Source: an uncultured Acidobacteriia bacterium
GTDB taxonomy: Bacteria > Acidobacteriota > Terriglobia > Bryobacterales > Bryobacteraceae
Length of the DNA stretch: 43,341 bases
Reading direction: 5' to 3'
Assembly (NCBI GenBank): GCA_903907865.1
Contig: CAIVPR010000051.1
Location: 1-43,341 of the forward strand
Made by a program: the position numbers and the translations under genes
The notes under the pieces: model-generated
Seen by the model: the letters and a program-made list of their open reading frames with translations, nothing else
Told to the model about the DNA's origin: nothing
Databases searched by the model: none
Shown: positions 1 through 7,967 of the stretch, piece after piece
Position numbering within the stretch: the stretch's first letter is position 1
Layout: the number at the start of each line of letters is the position of its first letter

Positions 1-1
1 C

Positions 2-130
2 CTTCTCACAGCCACCCAAACCTGCCGCGTCCAGGGCCGCAATCCTCTCGACTACCTCAAACAGGCTGTCCGCTCACACCGCGCGGGCCTTCCCGCACCT
101 TCGCTCCTACCCGCCAAACCACGGGGCTGA
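2..130 (+). mobile_element. C-terminal end of an IS66-like transposase (partial)
   Basis: An open frame enters from the left edge and ends at a TGA at 128-130, giving about 42 residues. The tail reads CRVQGRNPLDYLKQAVRSH and then LPAPSLLP. An R-x-Q-G-x-N/D-x-L-x-(F/Y)-L segment followed by a proline-rich LPAPSLLP end is what I recognise from the C-terminus of IS66-family TnpC transposases. The catalytic part lies outside the window, and I could not identify the right terminal inverted repeat. Function and family are inferred from this tail alone. Confidence 0.55.
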
Positions 131-177
131 ACTGTTACGAATTCCTTAACAACTCGCTCTCCAGCCCCGTTACAAGA

Positions 178-183
178 TATACT
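178..183 (+). promoter_or_regulatory. Possible -10 box (TATACT) for the kinase operon
   Basis: TATACT matches five of six positions of the sigma-70 -10 consensus and sits 39 bases before the chosen kinase start, so a short leader would include the GGAGGG ribosome site at 212-217. No convincing -35 box is found at 16-18 bases upstream. The short gap (131-222) between the transposase remnant and the kinase gene leaves little other room for a promoter. Confidence 0.25.
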
Positions 184-222
184 CGTACCAACCCGCAGAT
201 GTTATCTTCGCGGAGGGCAACC

Positions 223-2328
223 ATGGATGAACTGCCGTTGAAGCCGGAACCGCTCGAAGGCTGGGGACCTTTCCGTCTGCTGGATCAGGTGGGAGAAGGT
301 GGATTCGGCGTGGTCTATCGCGCCTTGGACCCGAAACTGGACCGGGAGGTGGCCGTCAAACTGCTCAAGGTGACGACCGGGGGCGATTCGGGGTATGCCA
401 GCATCATCGCCGAAGCCCGTCGGATGGCCAAGGTGAAGCACTCCAACATCGTGCAAGTCCACGGTGTCGATATTTTCGATGGCCGTGTCGGATTCTGGAG
501 TGATTTCGTCAACGGGAAGACGCTCGACACCTTGTTAGCCATACAGGGCCCGTTCAGCGCCCAGGAAGCGGTCTTCATTGGCATCGAAGTCTGCCGCGCA
601 CTCGGTGCCGTCCATGGCGCGGGACTGCTTCACCGCGACGTCAAGGCCAGCAACGTGATGCGTGAGCAGGGCGGTCGGATCGTCCTGATGGATTTCGGGC
701 TGAGTTCGGAAGTCCACCAGACCGAGCTGCCTGGTGGAACTCCGGCCTGTATGGCACCGGAACTTTTCCACGGCCAGCCCGCATCCGTGGCTAGCGATAT
801 CTACGCTTTGGGTGTGCTCCTCTACTATCTCTGCAGCGCCAAGTATCCTCCGGGGAGCAAGGGCGTGGGCGTCCGGCGGACGCTGATGGATGAGCGGCCC
901 GATCTTCCCGAAGCGTTTGCAGCCGCACTGTCAACGGCAACCCACCAAAACCCGGCGGAACGCTTTCAAAGCGCGGGCGAAATGGCAACGGCGCTTGCCG
1001 CATCGCTGGGGACCACGGTGCCGGTCCTGTTGCCTAAAGCCACTCCTTCATCCCGCAGGATCCCGCTGCGTTGGTGGCACGGCGCTCTGGCCGCCGCCCT
1101 GCTGGTCGGCGGAGTCCTCTATTCTTCGGGTGTTCCAAACGGCCATTTGACCGGACACGCTTCCACGGCAAGTGACGACTACCTCAGACAGGCCGAGTCC
1201 TATCTGGAACGCGAAGACCGGCCCGAGGATATTGCGAAGGCCGTGGACCTGTTCCGAAAGGCGGTCGTTGCGGAGCCGACTTCCGCTCTGCCGCACTGCG
1301 GTTTGGCTCAAGCCTATCTAGCCTCGTATCGTGCCGGGAGGAACTCGGATTTGCTCCAGTCTGCCGTCGCCGAGGCCCGAAAGGCGATCAAACTGAACTC
1401 GGAACTTGCGGGGCCCCACATCACGATGGGACTCGTTTACACGACCACGAGCCAGTACGACAAGGCCAAGGAGGAACTGAACAAGGCAGTCGCCTTGGAC
1501 GCCACCGACGCCGAGGCATATGCGGCGCGCGGCAGGTTGTTTGCGGTTCAACACCGGGAAGGGGAGGCTATCGAGGCTTTCCAGCGAGCGGTTGCGCTCG
1601 GTGTGGGCGATTCGCGGTGGAACAACCAGTTCGGCCTGTATTATCTCTCCCTCGGCAAATACGAGGCGTCCGCCGACTGCTTTTCGGCGGTCCTTGCCAT
1701 TCAGCCCGACAATGTCTACGGCTTGGTCAACCTCGGGATTACCTTCTCGCGGCGTGATCGACTGACCGATGCGGAGTCTACTTTCCGCAAGGCATTGCGG
1801 CTGGACCCGGACTCCAGTCTCGCCCTGAGCAACCTGGCCTCCCTGCTTCTCCGGCTGGGGCGGAATGCCGAAGCGGTGGAAATGTATGAGAGGGCGGTGA
1901 GCCGGTCACCGGGAGACTACCGACTGCGGGCCAACTTGGCGTCGGCCTACCAGCGGACACCCGATGGCGGCGGCAAGGCCAACAAGGAGTATTTGAAGGC
2001 CATCGAACTGGCCTTGGAGTTGCGCAAGGCGCAGCCGAAGGATCCCGGAATCACGGTCAACCTCGGCAATTACTATGCTTCTGTCGGCGACAGAGCCAAG
2101 GCTTTGCCGCTGTTGGCGCAAGCCGGGGAACTCGCTCCCGGGGACCCGAACATCATGGCACACGTCGGATCCGGCCTCGAAAGGATCGGGCACCGCCCCG
2201 AAGCCATCCGGGCGATCTGCCAAGCGCTGAAGTTCGGATATTCGAAACAGTACTTGGCGAGCGACCCCGAATTGACAAGCTTGTTAAGGGATCCGCATTT
2301 CGTTGCAGCGTGTCCCGGGATGCGCTAA
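223..2328 (+). CDS. Membrane Ser/Thr protein kinase with C-terminal TPR domain
   Basis: Hanks-type kinase fused to a TPR array. Numbered from an upstream ATG at 199 (subtract 8 for the chosen start), the glycine loop GEGGFG is near 32-37, the ATP lysine in VAVK is K54, the catalytic loop HRDVKASN spans 145-152, DFG is 165-167 and APE is 186-188, so the kinase looks active. One membrane helix lies near 293-311, and the rest (about 330-700) is TPR-like helices, predicted to be on the far side of the membrane. I prefer the ATG at 223 because GGAGGG at 212-217 sits five bases upstream; the ATG at 199 has no such site. The gene is followed after 30 bases by the acidic repeat gene and then a protease, suggesting one operon. 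Kinase-TPR fusions are common in acidobacteria; the partner set is unusual. Confidence 0.9.
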   Translation: MDELPLKPEPLEGWGPFRLLDQVGEGGFGVVYRALDPKLDREVAVKLLKVTTGGDSGYASIIAEARRMAKVKHSNIVQVHGVDIFDGRVGFWSDFVNGKTLDTLLAIQGPFSAQEAVFIGIEVCRALGAVHGAGLLHRDVKASNVMREQGGRIVLMDFGLSSEVHQTELPGGTPACMAPELFHGQPASVASDIYALGVLLYYLCSAKYPPGSKGVGVRRTLMDERPDLPEAFAAALSTATHQNPAERFQSAGEMATALAASLGTTVPVLLPKATPSSRRIPLRWWHGALAAALLVGGVLYSSGVPNGHLTGHASTASDDYLRQAESYLEREDRPEDIAKAVDLFRKAVVAEPTSALPHCGLAQAYLASYRAGRNSDLLQSAVAEARKAIKLNSELAGPHITMGLVYTTTSQYDKAKEELNKAVALDATDAEAYAARGRLFAVQHREGEAIEAFQRAVALGVGDSRWNNQFGLYYLSLGKYEASADCFSAVLAIQPDNVYGLVNLGITFSRRDRLTDAESTFRKALRLDPDSSLALSNLASLLLRLGRNAEAVEMYERAVSRSPGDYRLRANLASAYQRTPDGGGKANKEYLKAIELALELRKAQPKDPGITVNLGNYYASVGDRAKALPLLAQAGELAPGDPNIMAHVGSGLERIGHRPEAIRAICQALKFGYSKQYLASDPELTSLLRDPHFVAACPGMR

Positions 2329-2358
2329 ACTAACATCGACATTGGGGAAAGGAATAGC

Positions 2359-3078
2359 ATGGCCAAGCATAAGAAGGAAATATCTGCCGAGGACAGAACC
2401 AGCGACTCAACTCGTGAGGATCGGCCCGGCGGGAGTCTTTCGCTTCCCGTAGACGTGCCCGGTGGAGAGCGCGCGGAACACGACGGGGATGGAGATGACG
2501 ATGACGCTTCTCTGCCCGACGATGTGACCGGCGGGAGTCTTTCCCTTCCGGTGGAATTGCCGGGTGGCGGCCACACCGAGCGCGACCATGACGATGACGA
2601 CGACGACGCCTCGCTCCCCGACGATGTGACCGGCGGGAGTCTTTCGCTTCCGGTGGAATTGCCGGGCGGCGGCCACACCGAGCGCGACCATGACGATGAT
2701 GACGATGACGCTTCTCTGCCCGACGATGTGACCGGCGGGAGCCTTTCGCTTCCGGTGGAATTGCCGGGCGGCGGCTACACCGAGCGCGACCATGACGATG
2801 ATGACGACGATGCTTCGCTGCCCGACGACGTGCCCGGCGGGAGTCTTTCGCTCCCCGTAGACCTGCCCGGCGGAGAGCACTCGGAACACGACGGGGATGG
2901 AGATGACGACGACGCCTCGCTGCCCGACGATGTGACCGGCGGGAGTCTTTCGCTTCCGGTGGAATTGCCGGGCGGCGGCTACACCGAGCGCGACCATGAC
3001 GATGACGACGACGCTTCTCTGCCCGACGACCTGCCCGGCGGGAGCAAAACACCGCCAGCAGAAGAACTGGATGTGTAG
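2359..3078 (+). CDS. Acidic tandem-repeat protein, unknown function
   Basis: A 239-residue protein made almost wholly of six 34-residue repeats flanked by a short charged N-terminus and the tail GGSKTPPAEELDV. Each unit has GGSLSLPVELPGG, then a polar stretch, then a run of four to six aspartates and ASLPDDV. No signal peptide or membrane helix is seen, so it is probably cytoplasmic and disordered. Every unit offers acidic-type phosphoacceptor contexts (S-L-P-D, T-E-R-D), which would suit the upstream kinase, and identical acidic peptides that would suit the downstream protease; both ideas are inference. The start at 2359 has GGGGAAAGG a few bases upstream. The stop at 3076-3078 directly abuts the ATG of the protease gene, pointing to translational coupling. 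I do not recognise a named family. Confidence 0.8.
   Translation: MAKHKKEISAEDRTSDSTREDRPGGSLSLPVDVPGGERAEHDGDGDDDDASLPDDVTGGSLSLPVELPGGGHTERDHDDDDDDASLPDDVTGGSLSLPVELPGGGHTERDHDDDDDDASLPDDVTGGSLSLPVELPGGGYTERDHDDDDDDASLPDDVPGGSLSLPVDLPGGEHSEHDGDGDDDDASLPDDVTGGSLSLPVELPGGGYTERDHDDDDDASLPDDLPGGSKTPPAEELDV
2428..3036 (+). repeat. Six tandem 102-bp coding repeats
   Basis: Units begin at 2428, 2530, 2632, 2734, 2836 and 2938. Five are 102 bp and the last is 99 bp because one Asp codon is missing. Two subtypes alternate in the order A-B-B-B-A-B: type A (units 1 and 5) carries EHDGDGDDDD, and type B (units 2, 3, 4, 6) carries TERDHDDDDD. Near-identity at the DNA level implies recent expansion or gene conversion. 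It is coding sequence, not a CRISPR array. Confidence 0.95.
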
Positions 3079-4515
3079 ATGCATCTACATTTCAACGGCA
3101 TAGACGGACACACGGGAAAGTACGCTTTTCCAAAGCTGTCCCCCGAAGAATTGGCCGACATAGCTCGCTTCAATTTGGACAGGCGCGCAACGGGCGATCC
3201 GCTCCATTTCCAAGACTTGGCAGACCGAGCCCAAAGGTACCACCCGGGAGTCTTCGAACTTTCGGACGGTCGGGATCCCAAGAACTTGGCTCAAGCCGGG
3301 TGGGCCGCCATCCTACCCCACGACGCCGACCCTGCCATACTAGCCGCCTTGCAGCCGCTGTTGGAACTCCGCCGGGAGCAGGCCTCCAAGCTGGATCCAA
3401 GGCGGTTCCAAGTCTTTTCGGGGCGCTCGGGTTTCCAGCCCGAACAGTCCAAGTCCAACTTTCTCGCGATCCACCACGCTGGCCGGGACTACGCCGATTT
3501 CCCCTATTACCTTCTGATCGTCGGCGGCCCGGACCAGATTCCGTTCTCATTCCAATACCAGTTGGATGTCGACTATGCCGTCGGTAGAATCCATTTCGAC
3601 TGTGTCGAGGACTACGCTCAATACGCTGCAAGCGTTGTCGCCGTCGAAGGGGACGGGTTCAGGCGACCGCGCAACGCTGTTTTCTTCGGAGTTCGAAACG
3701 GTATCGACGACTCGACTACCCGCACGTCAACCAACTTGGTAGCCCCGCTGAAGACCTCCCTAGAGAAGGATCAGCCGACATGGCAAGTGGATACCATCGA
3801 GCCCACAGAGGCAACCAAGGCGCGGCTGGCCCAATTGATGGGCGGCGACCAAACTCCGGCTTTCTTGTTCGCCGCCTGCCATGGCAGCGTGTTTCAACGC
3901 GGGGATCCCCGGCAATTGGCAGGGATGGGCTCACTTGTCTGTGCCGACTGGCAGGCGCCAGAACCCCCGCGACCCAAACCTGGCGATTGGTTCGGCGGTG
4001 ACGACATCTTGCGGGACGCCAACCTCAAGGGCCTCGTCGCGTTCCTCTTCGCGTGCTTCGGGGCGGGAACACCCCACAAGAATGACTTTGTCTACATGGG
4101 CGAAAATGAGCCGGCGGTCCTGGCGGACAAGCCCTTTGTGTCCTATCTCGCCAAACGTCTCTTGGCTCATCCAAAAGGTGGAGCACTGGCCGTGGTTGGC
4201 CATGTAGACCGCGCTTGGACCTATTCGTTCGAATCGCCCCATGGCGCGCCTCAACTGGACGCCTTCCAGAGTTGCCTGACACGGTTGATGGAGGGCCATC
4301 CCGTCGGCTCCGCGATGGAATCCTTCAACCATCGGTACGCGAATCTCTCGGTCGAGTTGCTGGACATGCTAACGAAGGCCAGCGTCTCGCCTGTCAACGA
4401 AACGAAATTAGCCGTCGAGTGGGCCTGCCACAACGACGCGCGCGACTACGTGATCATCGGCGATCCCGCAGTGCGCCTGTCCGTCGAAGAACTCAGCGGT
4501 AACCCATCGATTTGA
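3079..4515 (+). CDS. Caspase/gingipain-fold cysteine protease (C25-like, clan CD)
   Basis: A 478-residue protein with the hallmarks of clan CD peptidases, closest by eye to the C25 (gingipain) family. YYLLIVGGPDQIPF at about 143-156 matches the C25 core strand. A His-Gly pair follows a strand in FLFAACHG (H268), and the nucleophile candidate is C326 in AFLFACFGAG. GGALAVVGHVDRAW (367-380) and YVIIGDPAVRL (457-467) match the conserved C25 end segments. There is no signal peptide, unlike secreted gingipains, so it likely acts in the cytoplasm. It starts immediately after the stop of the acidic repeat gene (tag then ATG), a coupling typical of partners. The repeat protein could be substrate, inhibitor or activator; nothing in the sequence decides this. 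A CHAT-family assignment is the main alternative. Its 3' end overlaps the convergent GDPD gene by 23 bp. Confidence 0.75.
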   Translation: MHLHFNGIDGHTGKYAFPKLSPEELADIARFNLDRRATGDPLHFQDLADRAQRYHPGVFELSDGRDPKNLAQAGWAAILPHDADPAILAALQPLLELRREQASKLDPRRFQVFSGRSGFQPEQSKSNFLAIHHAGRDYADFPYYLLIVGGPDQIPFSFQYQLDVDYAVGRIHFDCVEDYAQYAASVVAVEGDGFRRPRNAVFFGVRNGIDDSTTRTSTNLVAPLKTSLEKDQPTWQVDTIEPTEATKARLAQLMGGDQTPAFLFAACHGSVFQRGDPRQLAGMGSLVCADWQAPEPPRPKPGDWFGGDDILRDANLKGLVAFLFACFGAGTPHKNDFVYMGENEPAVLADKPFVSYLAKRLLAHPKGGALAVVGHVDRAWTYSFESPHGAPQLDAFQSCLTRLMEGHPVGSAMESFNHRYANLSVELLDMLTKASVSPVNETKLAVEWACHNDARDYVIIGDPAVRLSVEELSGNPSI

Positions 4516-5278
4516 GGTATTGCACGAGTTCAGCCGGATGGTCGGTCTGGATGCCGGTCGCACCCCGGTCGATGGCGTCCTGCCATTTTTCCGGGTTGTC
4601 GGCGTTCCCCAGCCGGTCCACGTAGATGTCGACATGGGCGGCGCGCGCGACGGCGATTGTTTCGTCGTTGAAGTCGTTTGCGTCGAACGCGACAACCTTG
4701 AGCGGCAGAGCCTCCAGCAGTGATTTCAGCGTGGCCGGGTTGTTGGCCTCGGGCATCGCCTTCAGTTTTGGCTGCAGTGCGATAACCTCCCTCAGATAAC
4801 GGGCACCGCCATAGACCACCACCTTGTCGACCATGTCGTTACGGGTAAGTGCGTCTACGGCGTCTTGGGCGGAAATCCTTTTGCTGTCGACATACACGCC
4901 AATCTTGCCGTGGGCCAACTGCAACGCTTCGTCGAAGGTCGGCACGCGCGTGCCCGCCCATTCGGGCCCCATTTTGAGCCCGACTTCGAGCTTGCGGACA
5001 TCATCGAATGTCATGGCGGCGACATCGCCCTTGTAGTTGGTCATGCGGTCGATATTGGAGTCGTGCATCAGGACCAGCTTCCCGTCCGAAGTGGTGCGGA
5101 CGTCGAGTTCGAAGAAGTCGGCACCGGAGTCAATCGCGGCTTGGAAGGCGGCGAGCGTGTTTTCGGGATGGCGGAGGTGCTCGCCGCGATGGGCGATCAC
5201 CACGATGTGCTTCGACTGGGCGACGGAAGTGGTCGCAAAGCCGAGCGCGAGCAGTAGGGCGAAGAATACTTTGGCCAC
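4493..5278 (-). CDS. Secreted glycerophosphodiester phosphodiesterase
   Basis: Hydrolyses glycerophosphodiesters to glycerol-3-phosphate and an alcohol. An N-terminal signal peptide (hydrophobic core FALLLALGFATTS, likely cut near residue 21) is followed directly by the GDPD active-site signature: HRG at H30-R31, PENT at 38-41, E57 and D59 in FELDV, and H72-D73 in LMHD. At 261 residues it is the normal single-domain length. The start is a GTG at 5278 without a clear ribosome site. The 3' end overlaps the protease gene on the other strand by 23 bp, which limits independent change of both C-termini. The secreted acid phosphatase gene just upstream on the same strand suggests a shared role in scavenging phosphate outside the cytoplasm. 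Confidence 0.88.
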   Translation of the reverse strand: MAKVFFALLLALGFATTSVAQSKHIVVIAHRGEHLRHPENTLAAFQAAIDSGADFFELDVRTTSDGKLVLMHDSNIDRMTNYKGDVAAMTFDDVRKLEVGLKMGPEWAGTRVPTFDEALQLAHGKIGVYVDSKRISAQDAVDALTRNDMVDKVVVYGGARYLREVIALQPKLKAMPEANNPATLKSLLEALPLKVVAFDANDFNDETIAVARAAHVDIYVDRLGNADNPEKWQDAIDRGATGIQTDHPAELVQYLKSMGYR

Positions 5279-5285
5279 GGGGCAA

Positions 5286-5335
5286 GGATAGCAGGGACGG
5301 ATAGCAGGAATGGATAGCAGGAACGGATAGCAGCG
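5286..5335. repeat. 13-bp tandem repeat (about 3.8 copies)
   Basis: Four copies of GGATAGCAGGRAY sit head to tail, starting at 5286, 5299, 5312 and 5325, with the last cut short at the stop codon of the acid phosphatase gene. The copies differ by one or two bases. This fills most of the spacer between the phosphatase and GDPD genes. It looks like slippage of a simple sequence; no function is apparent. Confidence 0.85.
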
Positions 5336-6052
5336 CTATCGGAGCCCCAACGCCTTGCGGATCTCCGCCTTCGCCGCTGCCAACTCCTGCACGTAGTGCG
5401 GGTTCTTCAACAAGGCACCGATGAGCGTGTAGGCGATGGTCCGGCTGGCCACTTGATCGCTAGGGTAATGGGCACCGCAGACCAAACGGCTATGGGCGTA
5501 GTCGTCGGCCCGAGCGAAGATGTCGTCGCGCCTTTCGGGGACCGCCAGCGCCAGTGTCAAGCCCATCAAGTATCCGGTGGTCCCGTGGCCGCTGGGATAG
5601 GAGTAGTCCTGGGTGCTCATCGTGGTCTTGCAAACGGGCTTCAGGGTCGGGTCGAACTGGTACGGGCGGGGGCGGTGGAAGGCCTGTTTGAGCGGGCCGA
5701 GATTGGCACCCAGGTCGTTCCGGAGGTGATCGGAAAGCAGCTTGGTGGCCGGGAGCTTGTCGGCGGCAAAACCGGGTCCGAGGACGGTCGCATACAGGAA
5801 GATGTCATCGGCGGCCTCGTCCGCTTTGGCATGGGCAATCTGAGCCTCGGTGCGGGACTCCTGGATCTTGTGGAGTTCCGCCAAGTCCATGCGGATTTGT
5901 CCACTGTCCTGCGGCGGAGGAGGTGGCAGCAGCACGGTCCCGTTCAATTCGTCGGGACTGACGAAGATCGGTTTGCGGACAGGCTGGGTCTGCGCGGTTA
6001 GTAGGGTCGAAGCTCCGAGGATGACTGCGATGCGCGAAAGTCTTGATTTCAT
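5336..6052 (-). CDS. Periplasmic class A acid phosphatase (PAP2 superfamily)
   Basis: A 238-residue secreted phosphatase. The three-part PAP2 signature is intact: K-x6-RP at K122 to P130 (KQAFHRPRP), PSGH at 153-156 and SR-x3-GxH-x3-D at S188 to D199 (SRLVCGAHYPSD). A signal peptide covers about residues 1-20. Arrangement and length fit the PhoN/class A non-specific acid phosphatases rather than membrane PAP2 enzymes, since no multi-helix membrane region is present. The start ATG at 6052 has GAGGA close upstream. It is divergent from the vsr gene, and the GDPD gene follows on the same strand after a tandem-repeat spacer. Confidence 0.88.
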   Translation of the reverse strand: MKSRLSRIAVILGASTLLTAQTQPVRKPIFVSPDELNGTVLLPPPPPQDSGQIRMDLAELHKIQESRTEAQIAHAKADEAADDIFLYATVLGPGFAADKLPATKLLSDHLRNDLGANLGPLKQAFHRPRPYQFDPTLKPVCKTTMSTQDYSYPSGHGTTGYLMGLTLALAVPERRDDIFARADDYAHSRLVCGAHYPSDQVASRTIAYTLIGALLKNPHYVQELAAAKAEIRKALGLR

Positions 6053-6206
6053 GGGTCCTCGATTGAGGCGGTCGTCCTCAAGACAGCCTACTACTTGCGC
6101 TTGGGAGCCACCAAATTAGGATACCGCTGACGAGCGAGAGACTCGATGTCAGGCCGACCGCCGTTCCATGGCCACGCACGCGGTGTATGGTGGTGCTTGG
6201 ATAGCC

Positions 6207-6626
6207 GTGGTTGATTCGCTGACGCCAGAACGACGCTCCGAGGTAATGTCCCGGATCCGCTCCACCGACACCAAGCCGGAAATGCGGGTGCGGCGGCTGG
6301 CCTACGCTCTGGGTTTCCGCTACCGGTTGCATCGTAAGGACCTGCCGGGGAAGCCGGATCTGGTGTTCATCGGACGCCGCAAGGTGATCTTCGTGCACGG
6401 CTGCTTCTGGCACCTGCACGCGGGCTGTCCGGCTGGGAGGATTCCGAAGTCGCGGACGGAGTTCTGGGAAGAGAAGCTGAAGCGCAACCAGCAGCGGGAC
6501 GAGACGACGATGCGGGAACTGGTCGCGAAGGGGTGGCGGGTGCTGGTGCTGTGGGAGTGCCAGTTAAAGGATGAGAAGGCGCTGGCGGGGGAGATTTTTC
6601 GGTTTTTGGATACGCCTTCGCGATAG
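6207..6626 (+). CDS. vsr: Very short patch repair endonuclease (Vsr)
   Basis: Nicks DNA 5' of the T in T:G mismatches made by deamination of 5-methylcytosine. Recognition rests on RSEVMSRIRSTDTKPE near the N-terminus, the catalytic Asp in GKPDLVF (D51), the zinc and active-site segment VFIGRRKVIFVHGCFWHLH with C74 downstream, TEFWEEKL, and WRVLVLWECQ. I chose the GTG at 6207 because it puts VVDSLTPERRSEVM at the family's usual N-terminus; an ATG at 6168 would add 13 residues unlike the family. No cytosine-5 methyltransferase, its normal partner, is present in the window, so this is an orphan here. Confidence 0.9.
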   Translation: MVDSLTPERRSEVMSRIRSTDTKPEMRVRRLAYALGFRYRLHRKDLPGKPDLVFIGRRKVIFVHGCFWHLHAGCPAGRIPKSRTEFWEEKLKRNQQRDETTMRELVAKGWRVLVLWECQLKDEKALAGEIFRFLDTPSR

Positions 6627-6632
6627 CGATGC

Positions 6633-7034
6633 CTACGCGGCGACCTGAAACGCCTTCGCAATCACCCGCGGCGTATCCGGGGTGATCAGCAGTCCCGCGA
6701 TTTCCCCCTCCGTAAACCATTGCGCCCGGCTGGCGTCGTCACCGGCCAGCATGGTGCCGCTGGTAGGTCGGCAGAGGTAGTCCATCAGTACAAAGTGGTA
6801 TTCCACGCGACCCTCGGCGTCTGGCGTGATCCGCTCGAAGACTTCCACCAGCGTGACGATTTCGATTTCGAGCCCCGTCTCTTCCCGGATTTCGCGCCGA
6901 AGGGCGGTTTCCAGCGCCTCGCCCACCTCGACCAAGCCTCCGGGCAATGACCAATAGCCCTTCATGGGCTCCTTGCCCCTTTCGATGAGGAGGATGCGGT
7001 CGTTTTGGATGATCAGGCCCGCGACGCCCACCAT
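6633..7034 (-). CDS. Nudix hydrolase
   Basis: A 133-residue single-domain Nudix protein that would hydrolyse a nucleoside diphosphate linked to another moiety. The full Nudix box G-x5-E-x7-REUxEExGU is present at residues 33-55 (from GLVEVGE to REIREETGL). The preceding KGYWSLPGG and following EIEIVTLVEVFERI are typical of ADP-ribose or MutT-like members, but the substrate cannot be read from sequence. It lies 28 bases downstream of the SMP-30 gene on the same strand and ends 6 bases from the convergent vsr gene. Confidence 0.88.
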   Translation of the reverse strand: MVGVAGLIIQNDRILLIERGKEPMKGYWSLPGGLVEVGEALETALRREIREETGLEIEIVTLVEVFERITPDAEGRVEYHFVLMDYLCRPTSGTMLAGDDASRAQWFTEGEIAGLLITPDTPRVIAKAFQVAA

Positions 7035-7062
7035 GGGCAGGGCCGGGTAGCGCCTTGAGGTG

Positions 7063-7962
7063 CTAATACTGCACCGAGCCCTTCACGCCGAGCCGCACCC
7101 GGTAGACCGCCTTACGGCCAGCCACGAAAAGCGTCTGAAAATCGGGTTCTCCCCAGGCGCAGTTGGTGGTGATTTCGCCGGGGAGGAGGGTATGGATCAG
7201 TTTGCCGTCCGGCGCGTACACTCCTAGCCCCCATGCCGCGACGTAGAGCTTGCCGGCCGCGTCCACCCGAAGTCCGCCGGGGACCCCGTGGATGTTCCGA
7301 ATCACGTCCCGTTGATTGGTTACGGCACCCTTGCCGTCCACGTCGAAGGCCACCACCGCGTGACGGTCGGAATCGGTGACGAACAGCGTCTTCCCGTCGT
7401 TCGAGATCGCGATGCCGTTGGGGCGGGTCTGCCATTTCGCCACAAGGTCCAACTCGCCTTTGGGCCCGATATGGAAGATGCCGTTGAAGTCGAGTTCGCG
7501 GTGGTCGATGGCTCCTGCGAAGGCGGGATCGGTGAAGTAGGCGTGACCATCCCGGCGGACGACGATGTCGTTGGGAGAGTTGAATTTCTTGCCTTGGTAG
7601 GTCTCGGCCAACGTCTCCATCTTGCCCTTGCGGTCGAGGCGGGCAACCCGACGGGTGTCGTTCTCGCAGATGTAGAGCCGGGACTGGACGTCGTAGGCGA
7701 GTCCCTGCGCACCGTTGTGGTCTTCGTCGGTCGGGTCGGGGGCTTTGCCGGGGTCGAGGCGATAGATCTTCTTCTTGAGCGGGTCGGCGAAAACGAGGAA
7801 ACCGTCACGCGACCAGACGATGCCGTCAACGTGCGAGAGGCCCGAAGCGACGCGCTCGGACTGAATTTCGTCGTAGTTTTGCGCTGGAAGGGGCAGCACG
7901 GTCACGGCGGCTTGGAAGACCGCCGCAGCTAGGAATGTCTGCCCTGCACGGGAACGTCGCAC
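7063..7962 (-). CDS. Exported SMP-30/gluconolactonase-like beta-propeller protein
   Basis: A 299-residue protein with repeated blades: LSHVDGIVWSRDGFLVFADP, GLAYDVQSRLYICEND, KFNSPNDIVVRRDGHAYFTDP, RPNGIAISNDGKTLFVTDS and VPGGLRVDAAGKLYVA. These match the SMP-30/LRE-like fold; S/PND and GxxxxxDGxxYxTD segments hold the usual metal ligands. It may act as a lactonase or another metal-dependent hydrolase. The start is GTG at 7962. The N-terminal export signal contains GQTFLAAAVFQAAV, which is encoded by a palindromic repeat also found inside an unrelated glycosyltransferase gene (see 7900-7947). Five bases separate it from the BON gene upstream, so it probably rides on the era transcript. Confidence 0.82.
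   Translation of the reverse strand: MRRSRAGQTFLAAAVFQAAVTVLPLPAQNYDEIQSERVASGLSHVDGIVWSRDGFLVFADPLKKKIYRLDPGKAPDPTDEDHNGAQGLAYDVQSRLYICENDTRRVARLDRKGKMETLAETYQGKKFNSPNDIVVRRDGHAYFTDPAFAGAIDHRELDFNGIFHIGPKGELDLVAKWQTRPNGIAISNDGKTLFVTDSDRHAVVAFDVDGKGAVTNQRDVIRNIHGVPGGLRVDAAGKLYVAAWGLGVYAPDGKLIHTLLPGEITTNCAWGEPDFQTLFVAGRKAVYRVRLGVKGSVQY
7900..7947 (-). repeat. REP-like palindromic element inside a coding sequence, copy 1
   Basis: 48 bp matching 15744-15791 at about 38 of 48 positions, read on the minus strand in both places. It consists of two adjacent hairpin-forming halves and is translated as GQTFLAAAVFQAAV, forming much of the export signal of the SMP-30 protein. This copy is the more degraded: its first hairpin arm no longer pairs fully. 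Confidence 0.7.
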
Positions 7963-7967
7963 AGTCG

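Noticed and set aside
2428-3036. CRISPR-like periodic array
   Set aside because: Units are contiguous coding repeats without unique spacers.
2330-3084. Antisense arginine-rich frames across the acidic repeats
   Set aside because: They simply mirror the Asp-rich repeats; the sense frame has a ribosome site and is coupled to the protease gene.
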